A stretch of 64,000 nt of DNA from the NCBI GenBank assembly GCA_016793095.1, contig JAEUJQ010000050.1, positions 62,001 through 126,000 of the forward strand, read 5' to 3'. This document shows, piece by piece, positions 9,024 through 16,416 of this stretch. Both the position numbers and the translations under genes were made by a program. This DNA is from Myxococcaceae bacterium (GTDB lineage Bacteria; Myxococcota; Myxococcia; Myxococcales; Myxococcaceae). The notes under the pieces were generated by a model that saw only the letters and a program-made list of their open reading frames with translations, was not told where the DNA came from and did not search any database. Within the stretch, counting starts at the first letter, position 1, and every line of letters begins with the position of its first letter.

Positions 9024-10201
9024 CGGCGCGCTGGGCCCCGGCGTTGGCAGCGTCGGTGCTGGTCCACCTGGCGCTGGCGGGCGTCGCCTTCCTCGCGCTG
9101 CGACGCGGCTCGCCCGACACGAAGCCGCCGGTCGCGCCACGGGCGCTCGAGGTGTTGCGGATCGGCACGGTGCTTCCACGGGCTGGTGTTGGCGCGGGCA
9201 CGGTCGGGGGCGCGCCTGCACCGGCTCCCAGACCGTTGGGGGCGCCCGGCGACGCGGAGATGAGCGGAGCGACGGTCCGCGGAAGCGATGAAGCGGTGGG
9301 ATCTCCGAAGACGGCGAGCGGAGCGACGGCCCCGCTCGATGAGGCGATGGGCGCTGTGGAGGCGGCGAACAGAGCGACCGCCCGTGCCCGCGATGAAGCG
9401 ATGGGAGCTCCGAAGCCGGCGAGCAGAGCGACGGCCCCGCTCGATGAAGCGTCGGGCGCTGTGGAGGCGGCGAACAATGCGACGGCCCGAGCCCGCGACG
9501 AAGCGATGCGGCCGGCGGAGAACAGAGCGAGGGCCCGTGCCCCGCGCGATGAAGCGATGCCCGTTGCGCAGGAGACGAGTGGAGCGACGGCCCGTGCCAG
9601 CGACGAAGCGATGGGAGCTCCGAAGCCGACGAGCGGCGCGACTGCCCCGCTCGATGAAGCGATGGGCGCTCCGGAGGCGGCGAACCAAGCGACGGCCCGG
9701 AGCCGCGATGAAGCCATGCGCCCGGCAGAGGTGGCGAGCGGTGGAGCCGCGCCCGGTGCGGAGACGAGCACGGTGGCGCGCGCGCGACCTGGCGCCAGCG
9801 GCGCAACGGAGGCGACGCACGGTGTCGAGGCAAACCCGGCTCCAGCGACTGACGGACGCGCTGGCTCGGGCCGCGTTGGCCAGGGGACAGCAGGTGCCGG
9901 GGCGGGGACCGCAGGAGTCGCGGACGAGGGGCTCGCGCTCGAGGTCCACGCGAAGCTGAGAGGCGCGGCGAGCGCGTGCTACCCGGCGCAGGCGAAGCGC
10001 TTCCGACAAGAGGGGCGGGTGCCAGTCTCCTTCTGCGTCGGCTCCGCTGGCGCGGCCGAGCGGGTGGCCGTCACCTCGTCCGGCCTGGTGTTGCTCGACG
10101 AGGCGGTGGAGCGGTGCGTGCTGAGCCGCGCAGCGCCGTTCCCCAGCGGCGCCTCGGGCCACTGCTTCATGGTGAGCGTCGAGTTCTCCGGCGCACGCTG
10201 A
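9011..10201 (+). CDS. TonB-like energy transducer with internal 18-residue repeats
   Basis: 396 aa from a GTG that overlaps the ABC ATPase end. An N-terminal anchor (ALAASVLVHLALAGVAFLAL) is followed by a Pro/Ala/Gly-rich periplasmic stretch and by about nine degenerate 17-18-residue units starting DEAM (for example DEAMGAPKPASRATAPL alternating with DEAMGAVEAANRATARAR). The last ~85 residues form a small alpha/beta domain (LEVHAKLRGAASACYPAQA, GRVPVSFCVG, MVSVEF) like the TonB C-terminal domain, with four Cys residues that could make two disulfides. TonB normally links ExbB/ExbD to outer-membrane receptors; neither partner is nearby. The TonB call rests on topology and the C-terminal pattern, so an AgmX/TonB_C-type protein is also possible. 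Confidence 0.65.
   Translation: MARVTARWAPALAASVLVHLALAGVAFLALRRGSPDTKPPVAPRALEVLRIGTVLPRAGVGAGTVGGAPAPAPRPLGAPGDAEMSGATVRGSDEAVGSPKTASGATAPLDEAMGAVEAANRATARARDEAMGAPKPASRATAPLDEASGAVEAANNATARARDEAMRPAENRARARAPRDEAMPVAQETSGATARASDEAMGAPKPTSGATAPLDEAMGAPEAANQATARSRDEAMRPAEVASGGAAPGAETSTVARARPGASGATEATHGVEANPAPATDGRAGSGRVGQGTAGAGAGTAGVADEGLALEVHAKLRGAASACYPAQAKRFRQEGRVPVSFCVGSAGAAERVAVTSSGLVLLDEAVERCVLSRAAPFPSGASGHCFMVSVEFSGAR
9287..9725 (+). repeat. Degenerate ~54-bp tandem repeat inside the TonB-like gene
   Basis: About nine units, each opening with a variant of gatgaagcgatggg and encoding DEAM plus 13-14 Ala-rich residues. Two unit types (ending in ..ATAPL or ..ATARAR) alternate, so the basic period is often a 108-bp pair. 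Units stay in frame and keep multiples of three. Confidence 0.85.
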
Positions 10202-10400
10202 GAGGCGCGACGCCCCCCGAGCAGGGTCTCGACGGCGTCGGTGCTGGTCGAGTCGGGCCTGTCTCCGCGCGAGATCGACCACGTGACGCTCGTCGCGTGC
10301 CCATCGTGCAGGACCGTCGAGGGGCAGGAGGGCGCCTTGCCGTCCCTCAGCTCGGTGCGACCGGGCACAGTCACCCTCTTGCTCCACGAGATGGGCTGGC

Positions 10401-11366
10401 GTGACACGTCCGTGGAAGCACCGCCGCATCGGCAGGAGCGCGAACGGGTCAGGACGCTGGACGCCGCAGCTCGACGGCGCCGAGCCGTGGTACGCCCGTC
10501 GCGTGCGCACCCGCTGGCCACTCAGGACCACCGCCCGTCGTCGGACGCCCGGTCTGCACTACGACGCCGGCTTCCTGTCGGAGGCGGCGAGGGGCGAGGT
10601 GCTGCGCTGGCTCGCGACGATTCACCCTCTCTGGGAGAACCGCTTCTCCGAGTTTCGTCCGCTGCCTCCGGGAGAGACTCAGCGGTCGCTCCTGAGGCCT
10701 GTCTACTGGCTGGGCAACTGGCAGTTCGCGTGCCTCGACTACTACCGGCCGCCTCACGTGCTCGACCGGTGCGTCGAGGCAGAGCCGTTTCCGCGCGCGC
10801 TGCGGCCGCTGGTCGATGAGATGGAGCAGCGCACCCGCGGCATGTTCCGCGACGACGAGGTGCCGCGAGGCTGGCGCCTCAACACGTGCCTGGTGAACTT
10901 CTACGGCGCCCGGCGGGAAGGCGACCGCTGGGTAGACGTCGCGCGGGTCGGCGAACACAAGGACTTCGAGCCCGGGCCCGTGGCGTCGCTCTCCCTCGGC
11001 GAGCGGGCGCTGTTCCAGTTCGTGACCTCGACGCGGCCCGGAGAACGCGATGGCGTGGTGGAGCAGCAGTGGCTGGACGACGGCAGCCTGCAGCTCTTCG
11101 GCGGCGACCAGTGGAAGCGCCGCACCTTCCACCGCGTGCAGCGCGTCGACACGAAGGGCGGGTTCCACTTCGCGGTGAACGTCGCCGACTTCGACACCCG
11201 GCGGATCAACTTCACCTTCCGCTACGTCCCGGACGAGCACGTGCAGCCGTACGCGAAGCTGTCTCCCGAGGCCCAGCGTGACGTGCTCGCCTCGATGCGC
11301 GAGCTCGCGAAGCACTCGCCCTTCTTCGCGCGCGCGCTCGCGGCGGCTCACCCCTCGCCGTCGTAG
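10401..11366 (+). CDS. AlkB-like 2-oxoglutarate/Fe(II) dioxygenase
   Basis: 321 aa. The C-terminal two thirds has the AlkB fold signature: NTCLVNFYGA, iron ligands in GEHKDFE (H-x-D) and the distal His in FHRV, and the 2-oxoglutarate-binding Arg pattern RRINFTFR. The SLSLGERALFQF and SLQLFGGDQW strands are also characteristic. AlkB proteins remove alkyl groups from nucleic acids or proteins by oxidation. The first ~50 residues from the GTG start are Arg/Pro-rich and not conserved-looking; the real start may be later, near GLHYDAGFL. Bases 10202-10400 upstream contain no gene I can support. The gene converges with the ATP-grasp gene and overlaps its end by 19 bp. Confidence 0.82.
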   Translation: MTRPWKHRRIGRSANGSGRWTPQLDGAEPWYARRVRTRWPLRTTARRRTPGLHYDAGFLSEAARGEVLRWLATIHPLWENRFSEFRPLPPGETQRSLLRPVYWLGNWQFACLDYYRPPHVLDRCVEAEPFPRALRPLVDEMEQRTRGMFRDDEVPRGWRLNTCLVNFYGARREGDRWVDVARVGEHKDFEPGPVASLSLGERALFQFVTSTRPGERDGVVEQQWLDDGSLQLFGGDQWKRRTFHRVQRVDTKGGFHFAVNVADFDTRRINFTFRYVPDEHVQPYAKLSPEAQRDVLASMRELAKHSPFFARALAAAHPSPS

Positions 11367-12568
11367 TGCACGCGGAGGGTCTCGATGGCCGCGCGGATGA
11401 GGGCGGTGACGGTCTCGGTGCGCTCGTGCCGCAACACCACATACCCGTCGCCCTCGTAGCCGTCGTTCTTCCGGGCGCCGATGGTGGGCAGGCGCGCCTC
11501 GACGAGGTGCGCCCCGAGGAGGGCGTGGGCCTCACGCAGGCCGCTGACTCCCGAGACGCGCCCGCGGCCGACCCCGCGGAGCCAGGCGGTGGCCGCCGCG
11601 AAGCGACGGTTCCACGGCGCGTCCAGGGCTCCGTCGATGACGGCGCGCGCCCAGGCCCGGTAGATGTCCACGTCGTTCACCACGCCCGTCATCTGGCAGA
11701 GCTGCGGCCCCGGCGGGCGCTGCGCAATCTCGCCGATGGCGATGGAGCCGTCGGGCCTGGCGAACCACTCCATGTGCGTCACGCCGTCATCGAGGCCCAG
11801 GGCGCGGATGGCGGCGATGCCGGCCCGCTTCGCGCGCTCGTAGGCTGGCCGGTCGACCTCCCGCGGCAGGCGACAGACCCACTGCATCCACGGGTGCTCG
11901 AGCACCTCGAGGCAGCCCGGCAGGTAGTCCGAGAACGAGAAGGCGCGCGGCACGCCGCCGACCGTGAGCGTCTCGAAGCTGTGCTCGGTGCCCACGAGGA
12001 GCTCCTCCAGCAGCACCGGCCGGTCGTGGGCAGGGGGCATGCGCTCGAGCACCTCGCGCAGCTCGTCGCCGGTGCGCGCCCGGAAGGTGGACTTCGCGCC
12101 GACGCCTGCTGGCGGCTTGACGACGAGGGGCAGGCCACACGAGTCGGCGAACGCCTCGGCCTCCCTCCCCGAGCGCACGAGGGCGTGGCGAGCGACCGGC
12201 AGGCCCGCGGCGCGCAGCGCGTCCTTCATCGCGGCCTTCTCCCGGAAGAGCACCGCGGTCTTCACGGGCGTCCCCGGCACGTCGAAGCGCTCGCGCACCT
12301 GAGCGAGCTGCACCATCAACACCTCGTTGATGCCGACGACGCGGTGGGCCCGGCCGTGCTTCTTCGTGAGGAGGCGGACGGCCTCGCAGAGGTCCTCGAC
12401 GTCGGTGGCGTCATCGACGAGGGCCGCGTCATCGCAGGTAGCGCGCACCTCGTCGTTCAGCCGGCCGAACACGCCGAGCAGGCGCACGTCACCGAGGCGG
12501 GAGACCGCGCGGACGAAGCGCAGCACGTCGTAGCTGGGGAACGGCGCGGCGAAGATGACGTTGCGCAC
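11348..12568 (-). CDS. ATP-grasp domain protein (carboxylate-amine ligase type)
   Basis: 406 aa starting at GTG (MRNVIFAAPF). It has an N-terminal Rossmann-like pre-ATP-grasp region (residues ~1-110), then the ATP-grasp fold: REKAAMKDALRAAGLP, a Lys strand LPLVVKPPAGVGAKST, the acidic segment VLLEELLVGTEHS and the metal-binding strand IAIGEIAQRPPG. Such enzymes ligate a carboxylate to an amine or thiol through an acyl-phosphate (as in biotin carboxylase or BacD/L-amino-acid ligases). No neighbour reveals the substrate. It is convergent with and overlaps the AlkB gene by 19 bp. Confidence 0.85.
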   Translation of the reverse strand: MRNVIFAAPFPSYDVLRFVRAVSRLGDVRLLGVFGRLNDEVRATCDDAALVDDATDVEDLCEAVRLLTKKHGRAHRVVGINEVLMVQLAQVRERFDVPGTPVKTAVLFREKAAMKDALRAAGLPVARHALVRSGREAEAFADSCGLPLVVKPPAGVGAKSTFRARTGDELREVLERMPPAHDRPVLLEELLVGTEHSFETLTVGGVPRAFSFSDYLPGCLEVLEHPWMQWVCRLPREVDRPAYERAKRAGIAAIRALGLDDGVTHMEWFARPDGSIAIGEIAQRPPGPQLCQMTGVVNDVDIYRAWARAVIDGALDAPWNRRFAAATAWLRGVGRGRVSGVSGLREAHALLGAHLVEARLPTIGARKNDGYEGDGYVVLRHERTETVTALIRAAIETLRVHYDGEG

Positions 12569-12710
12569 GGCGGCTCAGCGTGGCCGTTACGCGCTGGCGA
12601 GGCAATGCTGACCGCGCGACCCGACGCTCCAGCGACGAGGAGGAGGTGCTGCTCGAGGCGCTCCCTGACGCCAGCCCTCTGTTCGTCGGCCGGCTCACGC
12701 GTGGCGGCGC

Positions 12711-13907
12711 TCAGAGTCCGTCGAGCAGGCCCATGCGGTCCTTGAGGCGGAGAACCCGGCGCGTGGACTCCTCGAGGCGCTGCCTGGCCTTCGGGCTCTC
12801 CTGCGCGAGGCGCTCGAGCACGCCGATGGGGTCGATGCCTCTGTCCCAGTCCGGCGGCGCGGTGGTGAGGATGAGGTCGTTCCCCGCGAGGAAGGCCTGC
12901 TTCAGGACGTCTTCGGTCGTGCCTTCGAGGCTGTCGGCGAGCACCTGAATGGCGATGTCGTCGGTGACGGCGAGCCAGTCATGCTCGTGGACGAGGGCCA
13001 CCAGCGACGGAGAGAGGATGGCGGGCTTCCCGTCGAAGGCCGCGTACGCCACGTTGGCCAGCATGACGCCGCCGAGCACCGGCGCAGCGTCGGCGAACAC
13101 CTTCGCCTCGGCCAGCACGCGCGCCTTCGGCCAGTCGCAGGTGACGAGGTGGTGGTCCGAGTCTCCGTCGATGTCACCGTAGCCGGGGAAGTGCTTGCCG
13201 ATGGGCACCACGCCAGCCGCGAGCAGGCCGCTCGAGTAGGCGCGCGCCTTGCCGAGCACGACCGCCGCGTCACCGGAGTACGAGCGTTGGTTGCGCTCCA
13301 TGTGCCCCGACGGCGCGACGTCGAGCACCGGCGCGAGGTTGAGGTTGAGGCCCAGCCACTTCATCGTGCGGCCCACCTTGAGGCCCCAGTCCTTCACCTC
13401 GTCATCCGACAGCGCGGCCATGTCGCGCGCCGAGGGCAGGTCCTTGAGCGCCTTCACGCTGGCCAGGCGGTTCGAGCGCCCGCCCTCCATGTCCACCGAG
13501 AAGAAGGGCGGAATCGGGGCGCGCGCGCGGGACTGGTCGATGCGCTCCTTCGCCTTCGTGGTGTTGCGCAGCATGGTGCCGAGGAAGAGGACCCCGCCGA
13601 CGTGCACGGGGCCCGCCTTGTCGAGCTGCGGGTACGCGAGCAGCACCTGCGCCGCGCGCCCACGGGTGTCGAGGTTGGCGAGCACCCGCTCGACCCGCGC
13701 GTCGTCCACCGCCCGCTGCAGCGGAAACGGGTTCAGCTTCTGAGCAGCGGGCGCGCCGGCGTCCAGGGGCGGGACTGGTGACGCAGCGACGGGCGCGGGC
13801 ACGATGCCCTCGCGAGGGCCGGCGTCCTGGGCAGCGGCGACGGCGGCAAGGACGGTGGCGAGGACCAGGGAGCTGCGGACGAGACGCACGAGGCGCGACT
13901 GTCTCAT
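12711..13907 (-). CDS. Secreted glycoside hydrolase family 3 (NagZ-like)
   Basis: About 398 aa from ATG 13907, which gives a clean signal peptide (MRQSRLVRLV, hydrophobic core, AAVAAAQ); an upstream ATG at 13934 adds nine residues. The GH3 N-terminal TIM barrel is clear: FFSVDMEGGRSNRL, LNLNLAPVLDVA, the KHFPGYGD motif followed by DSDHH (the NagZ His-Asp pair region) and the nucleophile Asp in AVTDDI. NagZ-type enzymes remove beta-N-acetylglucosamine from muropeptides. Cytoplasmic NagZ lacks a signal peptide, so export here suggests attack on external or periplasmic peptidoglycan, plausible for a predator (inference). It follows the MYXO-CTERM gene by ~67 bp on the same strand. Confidence 0.87.
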   Translation of the reverse strand: MRQSRLVRLVRSSLVLATVLAAVAAAQDAGPREGIVPAPVAASPVPPLDAGAPAAQKLNPFPLQRAVDDARVERVLANLDTRGRAAQVLLAYPQLDKAGPVHVGGVLFLGTMLRNTTKAKERIDQSRARAPIPPFFSVDMEGGRSNRLASVKALKDLPSARDMAALSDDEVKDWGLKVGRTMKWLGLNLNLAPVLDVAPSGHMERNQRSYSGDAAVVLGKARAYSSGLLAAGVVPIGKHFPGYGDIDGDSDHHLVTCDWPKARVLAEAKVFADAAPVLGGVMLANVAYAAFDGKPAILSPSLVALVHEHDWLAVTDDIAIQVLADSLEGTTEDVLKQAFLAGNDLILTTAPPDWDRGIDPIGVLERLAQESPKARQRLEESTRRVLRLKDRMGLLDGL

Positions 13908-13974
13908 GGAACCGGGGGCGTTCGGGTTCCTCATCGAAGTGCGCCAGATGTTCCCATTGAACAGGCCACGAGCT

Positions 13975-16395
13975 TCATGGGAACAGCGCCTGCCGCCCTT
14001 CCCTTCCCCGGCGGCGGAGGCGCGTCACGAGGGCGAGCGCCGCGAGGACCAACGAGGGCATCAGGCCCACCGAGCCGCAGCCACACACCGGCACGAAGAC
14101 GACCGGGTCGGTGGGAGCACCGTCGAACGAAGGTCCGGCATCGAACGGGCCTGCATCGGGCAACCCCGCGTCTTGAAGCGGTTCGGGAATGATGACGGCC
14201 GCGTCGAGGCCGCCGTCGAACGAAGGTCCCGCATCGGGCAGGCCCGCGTCTTGAAGTGGTTCGGGATTGATGACGGACGCGTCGATGCCACCGTCGAGCC
14301 GCGGGTTCGGTTGGAGCGCAGTGTCGATGAGGCGGAGCTGGACCCGACGCGCGCCATCGTCCGGGTCGAACACGTCCCACAAGACCACGCCCACGCCGAC
14401 GGGAGAGCCCGCGATCGAGAGGTTCGCGACATCACCAGCGCCGAGGTCGAAGGACGAGGGCGACGCTCCCGCAACGAAGGCTCCGCGCACGACGCGTGTG
14501 GCGTCAATCCACGCGAAGAGAATGCCGGTGCGGGTATGCACGACCAGCGGGCCTTCGACCGCGCGCTCACGCGACGAGAAGAGGAGCTGGCTCGTCATGC
14601 CGGCGATGACCCTTCCGTCGATGCCGGTCTCACTGCGGAACGCGAGCGTCAGGCCTCCATCGGCGCCGGCAGCGGCGCAGACGTTGGACTCGAGTCCATC
14701 GGTGGGCTCCAGCCACGCCATCGTGCCCGCGTCGCCGTCGTGAACCTGCTGGTAGAGGAGCCCTCCGTCCGTCGCGATGGGCAACCAGAACCAGTCGCCC
14801 ACCTGCGCCGCGCACGACGGCATCAAGCCGGCGACGTTGAACCTGGGTTGGGTCTCGACGTTGGCGCGGGCCTGGGTCCCAGTGGTCGAGCGCCCCCATT
14901 GCAGGACGACCCGGTCGCCGAGCACCGCGCCCGACCAGGCGCCCTGAATGGCGAGGACTGGGCCCAGCGTGAACCCCTGACCCGACCGCGAGAGTGCCGA
15001 GACGACTCGCGAGCCAGGCGACCCCCGCTGCACGGCGAGCGCGCCTCCATCAGGGCTGCGGAGCAGGAGCGGCTGAGATCCCACGGGCAGCGGCTGCGCA
15101 TTGGCCACTGGCGAGGGTGCGGTGAGGCCTCCATCGAGGTCAAGGAGGCTGGTCATCAGTCGGAAGGTGCCCCCCGGTTGAGCCTCGTCCCACGCGACCA
15201 CGAACGCGCGATCCGCGTCGGACCACACGGCTGCAGGGAAGCGCTGCGTCGCTGGAGCCTGCAACAGCTCTCGCGCAGGTTCTGGCGAGACAACCGGGAT
15301 CGATGCGCCGCTGACGTTCACCTGTTGAGCGAAGACGCCGCCGCCATCCAGCGATGTGGACAGGACGAGCCCCTGCTGCTCGCTGCCCGTGAAGGTGAGG
15401 GTCCGGTGCCCGGTCACCAACGACGCAGCCTGACCGGCTGTGCCAGCCGGCGTAAGGAGGGCTGCGTCGCAGAGCCGGTCGCCCTGCTGTTCCCACGTGG
15501 CCAGCTGAGCCGTCCGGGTCGCCGCGATTCCGGCAAACGTGAAAGGCGCGGGGGTCTGCGTGCGGAGAGGCGTGTTTCCCAGGAAGGAGTAGCTCGTCCA
15601 CGAACTGGAGCTGCGGACGGCGAAGCGATGGACCACTGGAGAGTCCAGGATCTGGACCCCCGTCGCGCCTATCGCGCCTGTGACGAGCTGCTGTCGGATC
15701 ACACTCAACGGGAGCCCGCCCACGAGCGTGACGACGGGGAGGGCCTGGCTGTTCACCCACCCAACGAGAAAGCCCCCATCAACCTCGCCGATGCTGAGCG
15801 AGACGATGTCCGGGCCCGCGTCGATGGTGAGGGTGGTGGGCCCGGCGTCCACCGCAGTCGCGGCGGGCGGCCAACGCTCCAGGAAGACGGACTCGTCCGA
15901 GTACCAGGCGGCGACCAGGCTGCTGGCGCTCGCCCCGAGCACCGCCATGTCCGCGAAGCGTGAGCGACCAACGCTCGTGAACAGGGTCGACCACGAACCG
16001 AAGACCCCACCGTCACCGCTCATGCGAACGACGAGCGCCGTGCCTCCGTCCGGAGAGGGGATGACGTGGCCGATGAAGGTGTTCGAAGCGGTCGACACCA
16101 CCGAGAGCGGCTCTGGCTGCAGGGTCGCGGGCGGGCCTCCGATCGGTCGGCCCCGGGGGCGACTCACGTTCGTACCGTCGAAGGTCGTGACGAAGAGCGT
16201 CGCCGGGCCGTTGATGGCGGTGGGGCGTTGGTCCTTCCAGGCGATGACCCACTCGGTGCCGCTCGAGGAGACGCCGGGAGTGCCGATGAAAGGAACGGGC
16301 AAGGTGCTCGAGCGCGTGAGGTCGAGGGGCGGTGCGGCTGCGGGCGGCAGCATGGGCGGCACCTGCGCGAGGACCACGAGGAGTGTGGTGATCAA
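13975..16395 (-). CDS. Large secreted protein with MYXO-CTERM-like tail (806 aa)
   Basis: The TTG start at 16395 is preceded by a good GGGAG site 5 nt upstream and opens a hydrophobic signal sequence (MITTLLVVLAQVPP). The body is beta-rich with many short strands of the type 'W/A-A-W-DG-G-LV', as in repeat or propeller-like surface proteins, but I recognise no named domain. Near the C-terminus an Asp/Ala/Gly-rich segment contains a ~24-residue repeat (PEPLQDAGLPDAGP...). The end is a Cys-Gly-Cys-Gly motif, a hydrophobic helix (LMPSLVLAALALV) and RLRRRGR, the tripartite MYXO-CTERM layout used in myxobacteria for processing and surface anchoring. It starts 21 bp after the ELWxxDGT gene, so the two are probably co-transcribed. 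Confidence 0.75.
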   Translation of the reverse strand: MITTLLVVLAQVPPMLPPAAAPPLDLTRSSTLPVPFIGTPGVSSSGTEWVIAWKDQRPTAINGPATLFVTTFDGTNVSRPRGRPIGGPPATLQPEPLSVVSTASNTFIGHVIPSPDGGTALVVRMSGDGGVFGSWSTLFTSVGRSRFADMAVLGASASSLVAAWYSDESVFLERWPPAATAVDAGPTTLTIDAGPDIVSLSIGEVDGGFLVGWVNSQALPVVTLVGGLPLSVIRQQLVTGAIGATGVQILDSPVVHRFAVRSSSSWTSYSFLGNTPLRTQTPAPFTFAGIAATRTAQLATWEQQGDRLCDAALLTPAGTAGQAASLVTGHRTLTFTGSEQQGLVLSTSLDGGGVFAQQVNVSGASIPVVSPEPARELLQAPATQRFPAAVWSDADRAFVVAWDEAQPGGTFRLMTSLLDLDGGLTAPSPVANAQPLPVGSQPLLLRSPDGGALAVQRGSPGSRVVSALSRSGQGFTLGPVLAIQGAWSGAVLGDRVVLQWGRSTTGTQARANVETQPRFNVAGLMPSCAAQVGDWFWLPIATDGGLLYQQVHDGDAGTMAWLEPTDGLESNVCAAAGADGGLTLAFRSETGIDGRVIAGMTSQLLFSSRERAVEGPLVVHTRTGILFAWIDATRVVRGAFVAGASPSSFDLGAGDVANLSIAGSPVGVGVVLWDVFDPDDGARRVQLRLIDTALQPNPRLDGGIDASVINPEPLQDAGLPDAGPSFDGGLDAAVIIPEPLQDAGLPDAGPFDAGPSFDGAPTDPVVFVPVCGCGSVGLMPSLVLAALALVTRLRRRGREGRQALFP
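14121..14285 (-). repeat. Two-copy ~72-87-bp direct repeat in the 806-aa surface protein
   Basis: Copies at ~14121-14207 and ~14214-14285 share nearly the same sequence apart from a 15-base insertion in the first. They encode the repeated PEPLQDAGLPDAGP...SFDGG linker just before the C-terminal anchor. Confidence 0.75.
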
Positions 16396-16416
16396 TGCAG
16401 CTCCCGTCGGCCGGCC

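Noticed and set aside
10202-10400. Short frames between the TonB-like and AlkB-like genes, including LVESGLSPREIDHVTLV.
   Set aside because: No start with a ribosome binding site, no recognisable family, and the frame runs on out of register through the AlkB gene. Could be a decayed fragment, but support is too weak.
7596-10531. Two ~745-codon minus-strand frames opposite the kinase, ABC ATPase and TonB-like genes.
   Set aside because: They run across several real plus-strand genes, are Arg/Ser/His-rich and show no domain.
13804-15963. 719-codon plus-strand frame opposite the 806-aa surface protein.
   Set aside because: Composition is Arg/Glu/His-rich noise; the minus-strand frame has a ribosome binding site, signal sequence and sorting tail.
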